From Acinetobacter pragensis (GTDB lineage: Bacteria > Pseudomonadota > Gammaproteobacteria > Pseudomonadales > Moraxellaceae), in the NCBI RefSeq assembly GCF_001605895.1, contig NZ_LUAW01000011.1, positions 163,215-227,214 on the forward strand: a stretch of 64,000 bases of DNA. Direction: 5' to 3'. Position 1 is the first letter of the stretch. Each line of letters starts with the position of its first letter. Position numbers and translations under genes: made by a program. This document shows, piece after piece, positions 16,122 to 26,233 of the stretch. The notes beneath the pieces were generated by a model, which worked only from the letters and a program-made list of their open reading frames with translations, was not told the origin of the DNA and did not search any database.

Positions 16122-16346
16122 ATGCTGACTAAAATCCGTTGCTGTAAAAAAGCCAATGATCAGTATGTTGATTTAGATGACATTTCATATATTGAAGTTT
16201 CCGACACTGACTATTGCGGTGGAATGCGAGGGTATGAAAGTAAATATGCCAGCGTCATTTTAGGCATGAAAAATGGTCTTACTGTGTTGCTGACAATGGA
16301 AAGAACTAAACTTGATGAGCTTACAGCACGTAAATCTCAAGTCTAA
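16122..16346 (+). CDS. Hypothetical protein, 74 residues
   Basis: Codes for 74 residues from ATG 16122; AAGGAG ten bases upstream supports this rather than an in-frame TTG at 16116. Contains MLTKIRCC and a compact beta-rich centre (DLDDISYIEVSD, YASVILGMKNGLTVLL), like small single-domain phage proteins. The stop directly precedes late box P3. Confidence 0.55.
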   Translation: MLTKIRCCKKANDQYVDLDDISYIEVSDTDYCGGMRGYESKYASVILGMKNGLTVLLTMERTKLDELTARKSQV

Positions 16347-16388
16347 TTGGAACATTGCAAAACCTATACTGCGCTGAATTGCCAAAAT
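16347..16388 (+). promoter_or_regulatory. Late promoter P3 (box TTGGAAC)
   Basis: TTGGAAC 16347-16353, CAAAAT 16383-16388, 75 bases to ATG 16422. A hairpin AGCCCTAATAA / TTATTGGGGCT plus T tract (16389-16420) begins immediately after the -10. Confidence 0.78.
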
Positions 16389-16420
16389 AGCCCTAATAAT
16401 CTACTTATTGGGGCTTTTTT
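16389..16420 (+). terminator. Terminator lying on the P3 start site
   Basis: Eleven-pair stem with one G-U pair, five-base loop and six T, ending just before ATG 16422. Transcripts arriving from upstream form the full stem; a transcript starting at P3 would begin inside the 5' arm and lack part of it. Confidence 0.7.
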
Positions 16421-16421
16421 C

Positions 16422-17336
16422 ATGGCTGATACAGCTCGAAAAACCAAGAAAATCACATACAATTTATTTGAGCGCGGCCGCCAGCATTCAGGTAAAAACC
16501 GCGCCAATGTTGATATGAAAGAAATGATCAGTCAGATCAATCATCCTAAAGTTCAGGAAATGATTAAGTCAGGGACTTTGTACGGCTATAACGGACATGA
16601 GATCCGCCGCCGCTACGGCATGTTTCCGCCTGAATCCGTAGTCATTGATGGGAAAGTGGTGTACTTAGAAGCTGCATTCAGAACCATTGAATCCTATGCT
16701 GATAAAAATGGTGATGTAACCCATGTAGCAGAGTTTCTCGATAATGCAGCAGGGGAACATGCCCGCAAGCAGTATCTAGCCCGTGTTGGCGGTTTCAGCT
16801 CAGCTCAGGATTACCGCCGTTCTGGACTAGGTTTAGTGCCGGTTAATTTTTATGGATATGACTATGTCACACAGCCAAACTATGTCACTAACGTAGGCGA
16901 TGGCCAGCTGTTTGATGGACTGGCTGTACCTGAGCAGCAGGAAGGCCTCATTTCCTGTTTTGACAGTGCGACAGATGTTTCCCTGCTATCGCCTTCAGAA
17001 GCGATGATTGCGAATATGCTGGAACAGCAGATTGTACGTGATTTCGATAATATTCATGCACAGTTCCAGCTGTATCAGTTTAATGAGCAGGCCTTGGATC
17101 AGGTAGATATGCTTGCCGCGCAGCTGGCTAAACGTGAACAGCGAGCAGTCTTGCAGGCCCAGCGTGAACAGGATTTCTATACGGGCATGGTTGGAGAGAT
17201 CCGTTCATTTGACTCTGTATGCGATGAAGCTGAGCAATTGCTGAATCAAAGTGAAATTGCGCGCATGCATATCGATGGAGAAAAGCCGAAGCGCAATGCT
17301 GCCAAGAAAGGCACTAAAATCTTTGGGTGGGGTTAA
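16422..17336 (+). CDS. Head-processing candidate with two FDS motifs
   Basis: Codes for 304 residues. Residues 75-130 include ESYADKNGDVTHVAEFLDNA and ARVGGFSSA; a His (101) followed by Ser in a V-G-G-F-S segment is the layout of several phage prohead proteases, so this is my candidate for the maturation protease. The C-terminal part is helical and charged like a scaffold, with FDSA at 180-183 and FDSV at 263-266, consistent with self-processing. The tail end is basic (KPKRNAAKKG). No direct evidence for catalysis; it could instead be a head-tail connector. First gene of unit P3. Confidence 0.45.
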   Translation: MADTARKTKKITYNLFERGRQHSGKNRANVDMKEMISQINHPKVQEMIKSGTLYGYNGHEIRRRYGMFPPESVVIDGKVVYLEAAFRTIESYADKNGDVTHVAEFLDNAAGEHARKQYLARVGGFSSAQDYRRSGLGLVPVNFYGYDYVTQPNYVTNVGDGQLFDGLAVPEQQEGLISCFDSATDVSLLSPSEAMIANMLEQQIVRDFDNIHAQFQLYQFNEQALDQVDMLAAQLAKREQRAVLQAQREQDFYTGMVGEIRSFDSVCDEAEQLLNQSEIARMHIDGEKPKRNAAKKGTKIFGWG

Positions 17337-18145
17337 TGATGAATATGCCCAAAGATCCTCAAAAATGCATTCAAGATGCCTGGTATAAAATGCTGGTCGA
17401 TTTTCGGGCATGGTTCATGCCTGAAACTGTTCAGACGACAGAGTGGAAAAATCGGAATATCAGCACTGCAATAAAGTCCTGTCCAAGCCGGCTTATGGAT
17501 GATTCAGAATCGATGCTGGCTGAGTACCGCAAAAGCCAAAATGCTGATGTCTCAGGCGGCGCTACGGCGTTTATGCCTATTATGCTGACAGCTACGGCAT
17601 TGATTGATCAACCGCCCGATGTTAGCCAATTATTGCCGGTACCGTACTTTGTGCCGGCAGTGATCGACGAAAAGTATGTGAAGATCCGCTTAGTCGCAAA
17701 AACAGTACGAGCGCAATTGGCTTTCTATGCAACTAACTCACATGATGCGCGGTCGGTCTGCGATCAGTTCTGCACATACATGCAGGATGATGTTAAGCGC
17801 CGTATAGATGTTCCTTTTGAAATTTCCAGTACACATTCTGAATTCAGCAGCTTCACAGTTTTAGAAAACCAGTTGTTCCCATCACCGGTTCCCAGTGATG
17901 CCATCAACCTGTCTATTTTTACGATCGATGTCCAGCTGATCGGCTATGTTCCGCAGATTCTGGGACTGGGCGGGCCGAATGATAACAATACGGACAATGG
18001 TTATACCCCAGACGGATCTGCAATAGAAAAGCCATTGGACAATTCCGTAGTGATTCAAGCGGATAAGCTGGCTGAAGACGGGCATGTCCGAATTCATGCT
18101 GATAGAGATACGGGCGCCATTACAGAGGAAAACATTCATGAGTGA
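17336..18145 (+). CDS. Structural protein, possible tail terminator or neck
   Basis: Codes for 269 residues from ATG 17336, which overlaps the preceding stop (TAATG). Mixed alpha/beta (LSIFTIDVQLIGYVPQILGL) with an acidic, disordered-looking C-terminus (GPNDNNTDNGYTPDG). No family recognised. It is coupled to the gene after it by an 8-base overlap and lies between a head-processing candidate and the terminase, suggesting a connector role. Confidence 0.5.
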   Translation: MMNMPKDPQKCIQDAWYKMLVDFRAWFMPETVQTTEWKNRNISTAIKSCPSRLMDDSESMLAEYRKSQNADVSGGATAFMPIMLTATALIDQPPDVSQLLPVPYFVPAVIDEKYVKIRLVAKTVRAQLAFYATNSHDARSVCDQFCTYMQDDVKRRIDVPFEISSTHSEFSSFTVLENQLFPSPVPSDAINLSIFTIDVQLIGYVPQILGLGGPNDNNTDNGYTPDGSAIEKPLDNSVVIQADKLAEDGHVRIHADRDTGAITEENIHE

Positions 18146-18647
18146 TATGATCCGCATTGACAGCCGCGTGACCGGTTTTTCAGATGATCCTGTACGCTTG
18201 ATGGCAATGTGCTATCAGGACACAGGCGAAATCCTGCTGCAAAAGACGGAGATCTACACAACGTTAGCAGTGCCGCCGGATTTACGAAAAAATACGGTGG
18301 TTGTAACTGATTCACCCAATTTAATTAAGAATTGGCAGTTGAAATTTGACGCGCAGCAGCATCTTGAAGAAGTGATCCGCATTTACCAGGCAAGCTATCG
18401 CGGTGGGCTGGTCGAGTTTGAACCGTCAATTGCGCGGTACAATCCGATGAACATTCTTCAGGTGCGCAAAATTGATAAGCGGGGCATGCAGCAAGAGTTC
18501 GACAGCAGTTCGCTTGATAATGGGCACATTGCAGCGCTGCTGGCAATTTGGGCAAGCCATAAGATAGCGACAGGGTACGGAGTGATGTCGAATCAAGTGC
18601 AGAAAGTGGATGATATCGATCCGACGATGTTGCCGTTTAGTATTTAA
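18138..18647 (+). CDS. Virion-associated protein, 169 residues
   Basis: Codes for 169 residues from ATG 18138, overlapping the previous gene. Largely beta with a helical end (GHIAALLAIWASHKIATGYG). It contains QEFDSSS near residue 121, a partial match to the FDS motif of the head proteins. Last gene of unit P3. Function unknown, probably structural. Confidence 0.5.
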   Translation: MSDMIRIDSRVTGFSDDPVRLMAMCYQDTGEILLQKTEIYTTLAVPPDLRKNTVVVTDSPNLIKNWQLKFDAQQHLEEVIRIYQASYRGGLVEFEPSIARYNPMNILQVRKIDKRGMQQEFDSSSLDNGHIAALLAIWASHKIATGYGVMSNQVQKVDDIDPTMLPFSI

Positions 18648-18661
18648 AGCACTTAAGTGCT
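18648..18661. repeat. Perfect 14-base palindrome AGCACTTAAGTGCT
   Basis: Lies one base after the P3 unit stop region and 25 bases before late box P4. It has no loop and no T tract, so it is a better protein-binding site than terminator. Confidence 0.45.
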
Positions 18662-18685
18662 CTGCACATTGCATGGCGCGGCATT

Positions 18686-18726
18686 TTGGAACAGCTGTAA
18701 AACATTAAATTTTAAAAACTTAGAAT
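18686..18726 (+). promoter_or_regulatory. Late promoter P4 (box TTGGAAC)
   Basis: TTGGAAC 18686-18692, TAGAAT 18721-18726, 70 bases to ATG 18756. Drives the large terminase alone. Confidence 0.78.
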
Positions 18727-18755
18727 AAAAATTATAATTCTTCTTCCTATTTTCA

Positions 18756-20762
18756 ATGGCACTCCAACCTCTTAAAGAAATCCCTGAATGGTGGGAACTC
18801 TGCACCCGCTACCGCTATGACATTTATGCCTTTGCGGTCGAAGCGCTGGGCATTACACCAACATGGCAGCAGGAACTTTTATTTGAGTCAATTGCCTTTG
18901 ACGGCAGCCGCACATCTGTAGCATCCGGTCATGGCTGTTTTGGTAAAGGCACAAAGATCCGCTTAGCAAATGGCAAGTGGAAGCGTGTTGAAAAAATAAC
19001 AATTAAAGACGCCGTACTGGGAAGTGACGGCATTACACCGAGGGAAGTGATCAGCACCGTTACAGGCTGGCAGGATCTCTACCGCTTTGAATATGAAAAT
19101 GGCAAAAGCCATGTCTACAACAAGTCACACATCCTTTGTTTAATTTCACTTGAAACCAAAAACGGCTGGAAAGCCGGCGATACCATGGAAGTTTTGGTTT
19201 CTAAATGGCTGGAATGGCCTGAGGAAACTAAACGCCAATTTGCTGCCTACGAGCTGAAGCATAAGAAATACATCCCAGTACGCATTGAGCGCGCCGTATC
19301 ACTGGGAGAAGGCGAGTATTTCGGCTTTATGCTGGATGGTGATTCAACTTTCCTCACTGCTGACGGCATGGTGCATCACAATACAGGCAAAACCGCTTCG
19401 GCAGGGGTCGTTGCACTCTGGCATCTGCTGTTCTTTGATGAATCGATCATGATGTTTACTGCCCCGCAAATTGGGCAGCTGAAAAAACAGGTATGGAAAG
19501 AAATCAGCATTAACCTGGCGCGGCTTAAAAATGGCCCGCTGGCTTGGCTGGCTGATTATGTCGGTTTCCAGTCTGAACTGGTTTACATCAAAGGATCAAA
19601 AGAAAAGTGGTATGTCTTTGCCAAGACGGCTCCAAAACATCAGCCGACTAACCTTGCAGGGAACCATGGCGACAATTACATGGTTTGGGTGGATGAGGCC
19701 AGCGGTGTAGCGGATGAAGTTCTGGATGTTGCATTTGGTGCCTTAACGCACGAAGACAACCGTGCGGTAATGACTTCACAGCCTACCCGTAATGCGGGCA
19801 TGTTCTATGAAACACATCATACGTTGAGCCACCGCTCTGGCGGTGTGTGGACTGCGCTTACATTCAACGGTGAAGAATCTCCGCTGGTCAGTAAGCAGTC
19901 TTTAGCGGAACAGCGCCAAAAGTACGGCAGCCGTGATGATCCTCAATATCAAATTCGTGTTTTAGGTCAATTCCCAGACCGTGCCGATGAATTCCTTATA
20001 ACCAAGCGCCAAGCAGAAGATATGTACTGCGGCGCTTCAATATTTACTGAGCACATTTTTGGCTATGTGATCACGGTCGATGTCGGCGGCGGTGTAGGCC
20101 GAGACGATTCTGTTATTGCTGTATCTAAAGTTTGGGGTGAAGCGCAATGGGGGGATCGGGCGCGGCGGGTTGAAGTGGTTGATATACCGCTTTGCAAGAA
20201 TAGAGATGATATTACTGAGCTGTTCGCAAAAATTCATGAATGCATTTTGAAATATCCGAATGCCACGCTGGTTGTCGATGACAATGGCGCCGGCAAGGGC
20301 TTAGGCCAGCTGCTGAAGAAAAACGGCATCTGGTATATGCCTGTGCATTGGGGCGGCGCATGCTTCAATAATGACAACCGCAAAGAGTATGTGAATAAAC
20401 GCGCTTTGGCCTATGTGGGTCTTTACCGGGCGGTAGAGCAGGGCCGGTTTAAAATTAAAACCATTAAGTTCAAAATTAAGGTACAGGCTCAGATTATTAA
20501 GATCCCTTATACATTCGATGAGCACAGTCGCTATAAGATTTTCAGTAAGGATGAAATGAAACGCATGGGGATTAAATCCCCCGATTTAGGTGATGTTTTC
20601 GCCTTCTTATTTTTGGAAAATGTGTTCTATACCGAAGCGTATGAAAATGTTGCTGTCTTGGATGAAAGTCCAGAGGCGCAGGAGCAGGCAGCAAGAAAAT
20701 CACGTTTCAGTCAGCTGAAAGAAGCCGCGGAAAAAGAATTTGGAAAAGATGGGAATAAGTAA
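18756..20762 (+). CDS. terL: Large terminase subunit interrupted by a mini-intein
   Basis: Codes for 668 residues, of which 61-209 are an intein. After splicing the P-loop reads SGHG-TGKT, followed by Walker B YMVWVDEASG. The C-terminal RuvC-like nuclease shows VDVGGG, VVDDNGAGKG and PDLGDVFAF, supplying the metal-binding aspartates. The protein cuts concatemeric DNA and pumps it into the prohead. Without the intein it is 519 residues, normal for TerL. Because the P-loop is split, packaging must await splicing. It has its own late promoter and no adjacent small subunit. Confidence 0.93.
   Translation: MALQPLKEIPEWWELCTRYRYDIYAFAVEALGITPTWQQELLFESIAFDGSRTSVASGHGCFGKGTKIRLANGKWKRVEKITIKDAVLGSDGITPREVISTVTGWQDLYRFEYENGKSHVYNKSHILCLISLETKNGWKAGDTMEVLVSKWLEWPEETKRQFAAYELKHKKYIPVRIERAVSLGEGEYFGFMLDGDSTFLTADGMVHHNTGKTASAGVVALWHLLFFDESIMMFTAPQIGQLKKQVWKEISINLARLKNGPLAWLADYVGFQSELVYIKGSKEKWYVFAKTAPKHQPTNLAGNHGDNYMVWVDEASGVADEVLDVAFGALTHEDNRAVMTSQPTRNAGMFYETHHTLSHRSGGVWTALTFNGEESPLVSKQSLAEQRQKYGSRDDPQYQIRVLGQFPDRADEFLITKRQAEDMYCGASIFTEHIFGYVITVDVGGGVGRDDSVIAVSKVWGEAQWGDRARRVEVVDIPLCKNRDDITELFAKIHECILKYPNATLVVDDNGAGKGLGQLLKKNGIWYMPVHWGGACFNNDNRKEYVNKRALAYVGLYRAVEQGRFKIKTIKFKIKVQAQIIKIPYTFDEHSRYKIFSKDEMKRMGIKSPDLGDVFAFLFLENVFYTEAYENVAVLDESPEAQEQAARKSRFSQLKEAAEKEFGKDGNK
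18936..19382 (+). other. Mini-intein coding segment in the terminase P-loop
   Basis: Codes for 149 residues beginning with Cys (CFGKGTKIRLANGKWKRV) and ending in DGMVHHN before Thr of the C-extein. Cys1, the His-Asn end and Thr+1 are the splicing residues. Block B appears as N-K-S-H rather than T-x-x-H. There is no room for a LAGLIDADG or HNH homing endonuclease, so it is a mini-intein no longer able to home by itself. The insertion point lies between Gly and Thr of the Walker A motif, a known favoured site. Confidence 0.93.
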
Positions 20763-20774
20763 AAGCCCCGCTAT

Positions 20775-20816
20775 TTGGAACAGCTCCCTAATTTTGAGCG
20801 GTGGAGTGCTTAGTAT
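20775..20816 (+). promoter_or_regulatory. Late promoter P5 (box TTGGAAC)
   Basis: TTGGAAC 20775-20781, TAGTAT 20811-20816, 75 bases to ATG 20850. Begins 12 bases after the terminase stop. Confidence 0.78.
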
Positions 20817-20849
20817 TCAGCTTTATCGTTAGAATTCGAGTACTGAATA

Positions 20850-21629
20850 ATGAAACAGGTATTTAAGACTGTAAACCTGCTGGCGGCAGGTGTCCAATTG
20901 CTCGGAGATTTAAAAGGGCCACTCCTGAATTTTAAGAATAATGTGCGCCGTAATAGAAATGACCCCAGCCCTAAATATAAGCAGCTATTTACACCTGAAA
21001 TGATTAATAAAGCCTACTTAAACCCAGCGCTGCAGCTGAAAAATTTCGGACATTTCATTATTGTGAATGCACGATATACAGCAGTTGCTGCGGTGCAAGG
21101 CAATACGTCTAAAACACGAAAGACGGTAGTTTTAGAGTTTAAAGAAAATAGGGCTATGAGTATTGACGATATTCTACAGCTTTTATCCACATACCCTGCA
21201 GCAACACTCAGTGTTAATGATAATGGTGAGGGTAAATTCCTAGGCCAGTTATTAAAGAAAAACGGCATTTGGTATATGCCAGTGCACTGGGGTGGAAACT
21301 GCTTTAGTAATGACAATCGTAAAGAGTATGTCAATAAGCGTGCACAGTCTTATGCCTGCTTATCTTACGCAGTCAATACGTATAGCTTTAAAATTTGCCA
21401 GCCGCACAATAACGAAAAAGTATTGAAAGAACTCAAAAGCATTCGTTACAGCTTTGATGAGCGTTCACGCTTTAGAATCATGCCAGTATCTGAGATGCGT
21501 GAGATCGGGCTTGATGTTCCAGATATTGCAGATTTATTTGCCCAGATTTTTTTAGAAGGTACCGCGTATTCATTGGAACTAAACAGTCCTGACTTATCCA
21601 CGCCAGCTAACAATACCCAAAGTGATTAA
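20850..21629 (+). CDS. Degenerate terminase-nuclease paralogue
   Basis: Codes for 259 residues. From about residue 65 it parallels the terminase nuclease domain: LGQLLKKNGIWYMPVHWGG is identical in both, followed by NDNRKEYVNKRA and a matching DERSRF/DEHSRY block. The ATPase domain is absent. At the first catalytic site VDVGGG of terminase corresponds to VNARYT here, and VVDDNGAG corresponds to SVNDNGEG, so metal-binding aspartates are lost, while the last (PDIADLF) remains. The frame is intact and has its own late promoter, which argues for a retained non-catalytic role, perhaps a regulator or decoy subunit of the motor. Confidence 0.8.
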   Translation: MKQVFKTVNLLAAGVQLLGDLKGPLLNFKNNVRRNRNDPSPKYKQLFTPEMINKAYLNPALQLKNFGHFIIVNARYTAVAAVQGNTSKTRKTVVLEFKENRAMSIDDILQLLSTYPAATLSVNDNGEGKFLGQLLKKNGIWYMPVHWGGNCFSNDNRKEYVNKRAQSYACLSYAVNTYSFKICQPHNNEKVLKELKSIRYSFDERSRFRIMPVSEMREIGLDVPDIADLFAQIFLEGTAYSLELNSPDLSTPANNTQSD

Positions 21630-21640
21630 TTGGGTGGATT

Positions 21641-23710
<2,070 letters not shown>

Positions 23711-23720
23711 TCTCAATTTA

Positions 23721-23746
23721 AGCCCCACGGATATGTGGGGCTTTTT
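23721..23746 (+). terminator. Intrinsic terminator after the fibre gene
   Basis: AGCCCCAC / GTGGGGCT perfect stem with T tract, 4 bases before late box P6. Confidence 0.85.
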
Positions 23747-23749
23747 AGT

Positions 23750-23791
23750 TTGGAATTGGCAGGTTTGTATTATTTATCTGGCAACTACCAT
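23750..23791 (+). promoter_or_regulatory. Late promoter P6 (box TTGGAAT)
   Basis: TTGGAAT 23750-23756, TACCAT 23786-23791, 69 bases to ATG 23819. One base off the usual box. Confidence 0.65.
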
Positions 23792-23818
23792 ATTTAAAAA
23801 CGGCTTGAAGCAGCAGCA

Positions 23819-24088
23819 ATGATTAATGAATACCGCAATGCCATCCGCGACCATATCAACCGCTTAATTAAGCAGGGCAAGTTGAATCAGCTGATTGTCT
23901 GGGATATTCAGCAGGACGAAGCTCAAGATCCAACACTATTGAGTTTAAGAATGTACGGTTCAAGGGCATATACAGACGCTATTCAGGTTGCATGCGGCAC
24001 CAGCGGCATCTGGGAAAAACTGCCGGTTAAAAGAATAGCGGTCCCCCTGATCGCAGATGTTCTTGAATTTCGCCGTGAATATCTCTAA
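23819..24088 (+). CDS. Hypothetical virion assembly protein, 89 residues
   Basis: Codes for 89 residues, mixed alpha/beta (MINEYRNAIRDHINRLI, TLLSLRMYGSRAYTDAIQVACG). First gene of unit P6, 12 bases before the SWIM protein. Small size and position suggest a connector or assembly factor. Family not recognised. Confidence 0.5.
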   Translation: MINEYRNAIRDHINRLIKQGKLNQLIVWDIQQDEAQDPTLLSLRMYGSRAYTDAIQVACGTSGIWEKLPVKRIAVPLIADVLEFRREYL

Positions 24089-24100
24089 GGAATATGACTC

Positions 24101-25207
24101 ATGGCTAATCCAACTCCTGATCAATTGCAGCAAGCTCATAAGCAAATGCAGGAAGCGCTGCGAAAAGGCGGGCTGCGCCATGATCTTCAAGGCCGCAGAA
24201 GTGCTGACAGCAAGCAGCGCGGCGAAGCTGATAAAGAATTCAACTATGATGAATTCGGCAGAAAAATTCCCAAGCCTACTTTTTTAAGACCTGCAGATAT
24301 TGAAAAAGGTGAGAAGTACGATGTTGAACGCGTGCTGTATACAACACTTGGGCAGCAGAAAGGAGAAGCCCCGAGAAAGATCACCCGCGAAGATATTATG
24401 GCCTTCAAGGACAATATTGACCTTTTGCGGGAGCATTATTCTACAGGCATCAGTATTCAAAATATTATCAACTTAAGTCATGCCGATGATATTGACCGCG
24501 CCAATGAGCAAATACATCTTGTTGTGCCGCTCAGCCGTAAAGACAGTCTTGTGCATCTGATGACCAATGCAGGACCGAAAAGCAAGGTGACGAATCATCA
24601 CGTTGAAATTGAGTTCAGCAGCTTCAGTTCATTGGTTTCAAGCACCAGTCAAAATGCCGTCAACTTGGTTAAGCGCTGGTTATCCGGCGGCAAAATTAAA
24701 TTCGAGTGTGACTGTGAGCGGCATACATTCTGGTACCGCTATATGGCTACGATTGGCGGCTATGCCTTAGGGCGTAAGGAAAATGGCTACCCGAAGCTTA
24801 GAAACCCTTTATTGTCTGGTGTGGCATGCAAGCACGTCCTGAAAGCAGTGCATTGGATTCAATCTCCATCAGGCATTGAGTACCTTAAAAAGGAAGTCCA
24901 AAAAGACCGGACCAAGCAGCTCAGTGTACGGAAAAAACAGACAGATCGGCAAATCTTGGCAGAATTGGACCAGCAAATAAGTGACTTGAATAAAGCCACT
25001 AAAGGCAAGATTCAGCCAAATGTGCAAAAAGCTGAAAAAGAAATGATCCGCCGCGCAGCAAAAGTTGCGAAGGAGTATTTTGCTGAGCAGGGAAAACAGG
25101 CCAAACACTTTCAGGATGCGCAGGACCGGACAAAATACACAGAATGGCGCAATAGTGGAATTGTGACTGATGATGTTTATCAGGAATTGATGCGGAGATT
25201 TAAATAA
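24101..25207 (+). CDS. SWIM zinc-finger protein in the head-tail unit
   Basis: Codes for 368 residues. Residues about 205-255 contain C-D-C followed about 40 residues later by A-C-K-H (FECDCERHTFW; GVACKHVLKAV), the C-x-C-x(n)-C-x-H arrangement of SWIM zinc fingers, which bind DNA or protein. The N-terminus is basic and low in hydrophobics; the C-terminal third is a charged coiled coil. SWIM domains are unusual in a virion operon. It could be an internal protein or a connector. The stop and the next ATG are adjacent (25207). Confidence 0.65.
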   Translation: MANPTPDQLQQAHKQMQEALRKGGLRHDLQGRRSADSKQRGEADKEFNYDEFGRKIPKPTFLRPADIEKGEKYDVERVLYTTLGQQKGEAPRKITREDIMAFKDNIDLLREHYSTGISIQNIINLSHADDIDRANEQIHLVVPLSRKDSLVHLMTNAGPKSKVTNHHVEIEFSSFSSLVSSTSQNAVNLVKRWLSGGKIKFECDCERHTFWYRYMATIGGYALGRKENGYPKLRNPLLSGVACKHVLKAVHWIQSPSGIEYLKKEVQKDRTKQLSVRKKQTDRQILAELDQQISDLNKATKGKIQPNVQKAEKEMIRRAAKVAKEYFAEQGKQAKHFQDAQDRTKYTEWRNSGIVTDDVYQELMRRFK

Positions 25208-25764
25208 TGCTGAATAGAGCAGTCAACCGTGTAGCCAATGGCCGCCATATGGCCGCGCGCCGTATTGTGATGAATACCCTGACAAGTATTCCAGCTCAGG
25301 TTTGGCGCAAGCGCATTGTGTACAGCAATCCGGTTGAAGCTGGTAAGCCAGCCGATCCGCTTTCATTTGAAGCCAATGCGCTGTCTATTCAGGATGAGCC
25401 GAACTATGAATATGATCCGGTCGGGCATGCTTTTGTACTGGCTGACAAGTTCAATGGCGGCTATATCCATAAGAACAATTCTCTGAATAACCCTTCAGAT
25501 CTGGCGATTTTGGCACAGGTTGAAGTCTATGATGCTCATTTGTCCACTTTGGCGGAACAGTTGCTGCAGGTGCCGGATACTGTGCTGAATGAAGGTGACT
25601 TGCTGGGGCTGATGGTCTACGAGGGTTTTATTTTGTGGTTTGAAATTGTTGGAATCAGTGGGCAAACATTGATGTCTGATTTCGGCAAAAAGTATGTGTT
25701 GAACCGCCGTGATGAAATTGGACTTGATCCAGTGAAAAGCGAAGTTGAATCTCGAACAAACTAA
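25207..25764 (+). CDS. Head-tail connector-like protein, 185 residues
   Basis: Codes for 185 residues, starting on the last base of the preceding stop. Beta-rich centre (PNYEYDPVGHAFVLADKFNGG; GLMVYEGFILWFEIVGISG) similar in feel to phage head-completion or neck proteins, and it precedes the capsid genes. No specific family recognised. Confidence 0.45.
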   Translation: MLNRAVNRVANGRHMAARRIVMNTLTSIPAQVWRKRIVYSNPVEAGKPADPLSFEANALSIQDEPNYEYDPVGHAFVLADKFNGGYIHKNNSLNNPSDLAILAQVEVYDAHLSTLAEQLLQVPDTVLNEGDLLGLMVYEGFILWFEIVGISGQTLMSDFGKKYVLNRRDEIGLDPVKSEVESRTN

Positions 25765-25786
25765 TTTTTTTAGCAGGGTTGAAGCA

Positions 25787-26089
25787 ATGTCTTATTTAAT
25801 TTTTCAAGAACACGCAAAGAAAGCGGGTGATCAAGGGGTGGCAATCCAATGCACTTCAGCAATTTTCAATTACCAGGTCATTGGTGCAGGTGCAGCAGTT
25901 GAATTCTCTGGCAGCAATAAGCCCGATGCTGACCCGCTTGTCGATGAACATTGGGAGCCAATTGTGGCCTTGCAAGCCGGCATTCCTGATTCAGAGCTGT
26001 TTCGGCAGCATGCGTGGGATAAGATCCGCTATACAGTGACTGCAGGCGAAAGCGTTGAAATTTATGTCTCCAGCGGTGTCAGCGGATAA
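25787..26089 (+). CDS. Small virion protein, 100 residues
   Basis: Codes for 100 residues from ATG 25787 with AGGG about 10 bases upstream; an in-frame upstream ATG at 25745 lies inside the preceding gene and is less likely. Beta-sandwich-like composition (VAIQCTSAIFNYQVIGAGAAVEFSG, GESVEIYVSSG) would suit a decoration or neck protein. Last gene of unit P6; a terminator follows. Confidence 0.5.
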   Translation: MSYLIFQEHAKKAGDQGVAIQCTSAIFNYQVIGAGAAVEFSGSNKPDADPLVDEHWEPIVALQAGIPDSELFRQHAWDKIRYTVTAGESVEIYVSSGVSG

Positions 26090-26110
26090 GGATGCTTTGA
26101 CGGCTTTAAA

Positions 26111-26138
26111 AAACCTGCAGTCAAGCAGGTTTTTTTAT
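26111..26138 (+). terminator. Intrinsic terminator of unit P6
   Basis: AAACCTGC / GCAGGTTT stem followed by T tract. Confidence 0.85.
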
Positions 26139-26151
26139 TTAAGTAATATCA

Positions 26152-26193
26152 TTGGAACTGTATAGAACAGCCTTTTCCAAGTCATGCGAATCT
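26152..26193 (+). promoter_or_regulatory. Late promoter P7 (box TTGGAAC)
   Basis: TTGGAAC 26152-26158. The -10 is unclear: GAATCT at 26188-26193 keeps the usual spacing, and TCTATT just downstream is an alternative. ATG 26234 is 82 bases away, the longest distance of the set. Drives the capsid unit. Confidence 0.6.
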
Positions 26194-26233
26194 ATTTCCA
26201 TCAAAGATTTTAGACCCATGACAGGTAAAAAAT

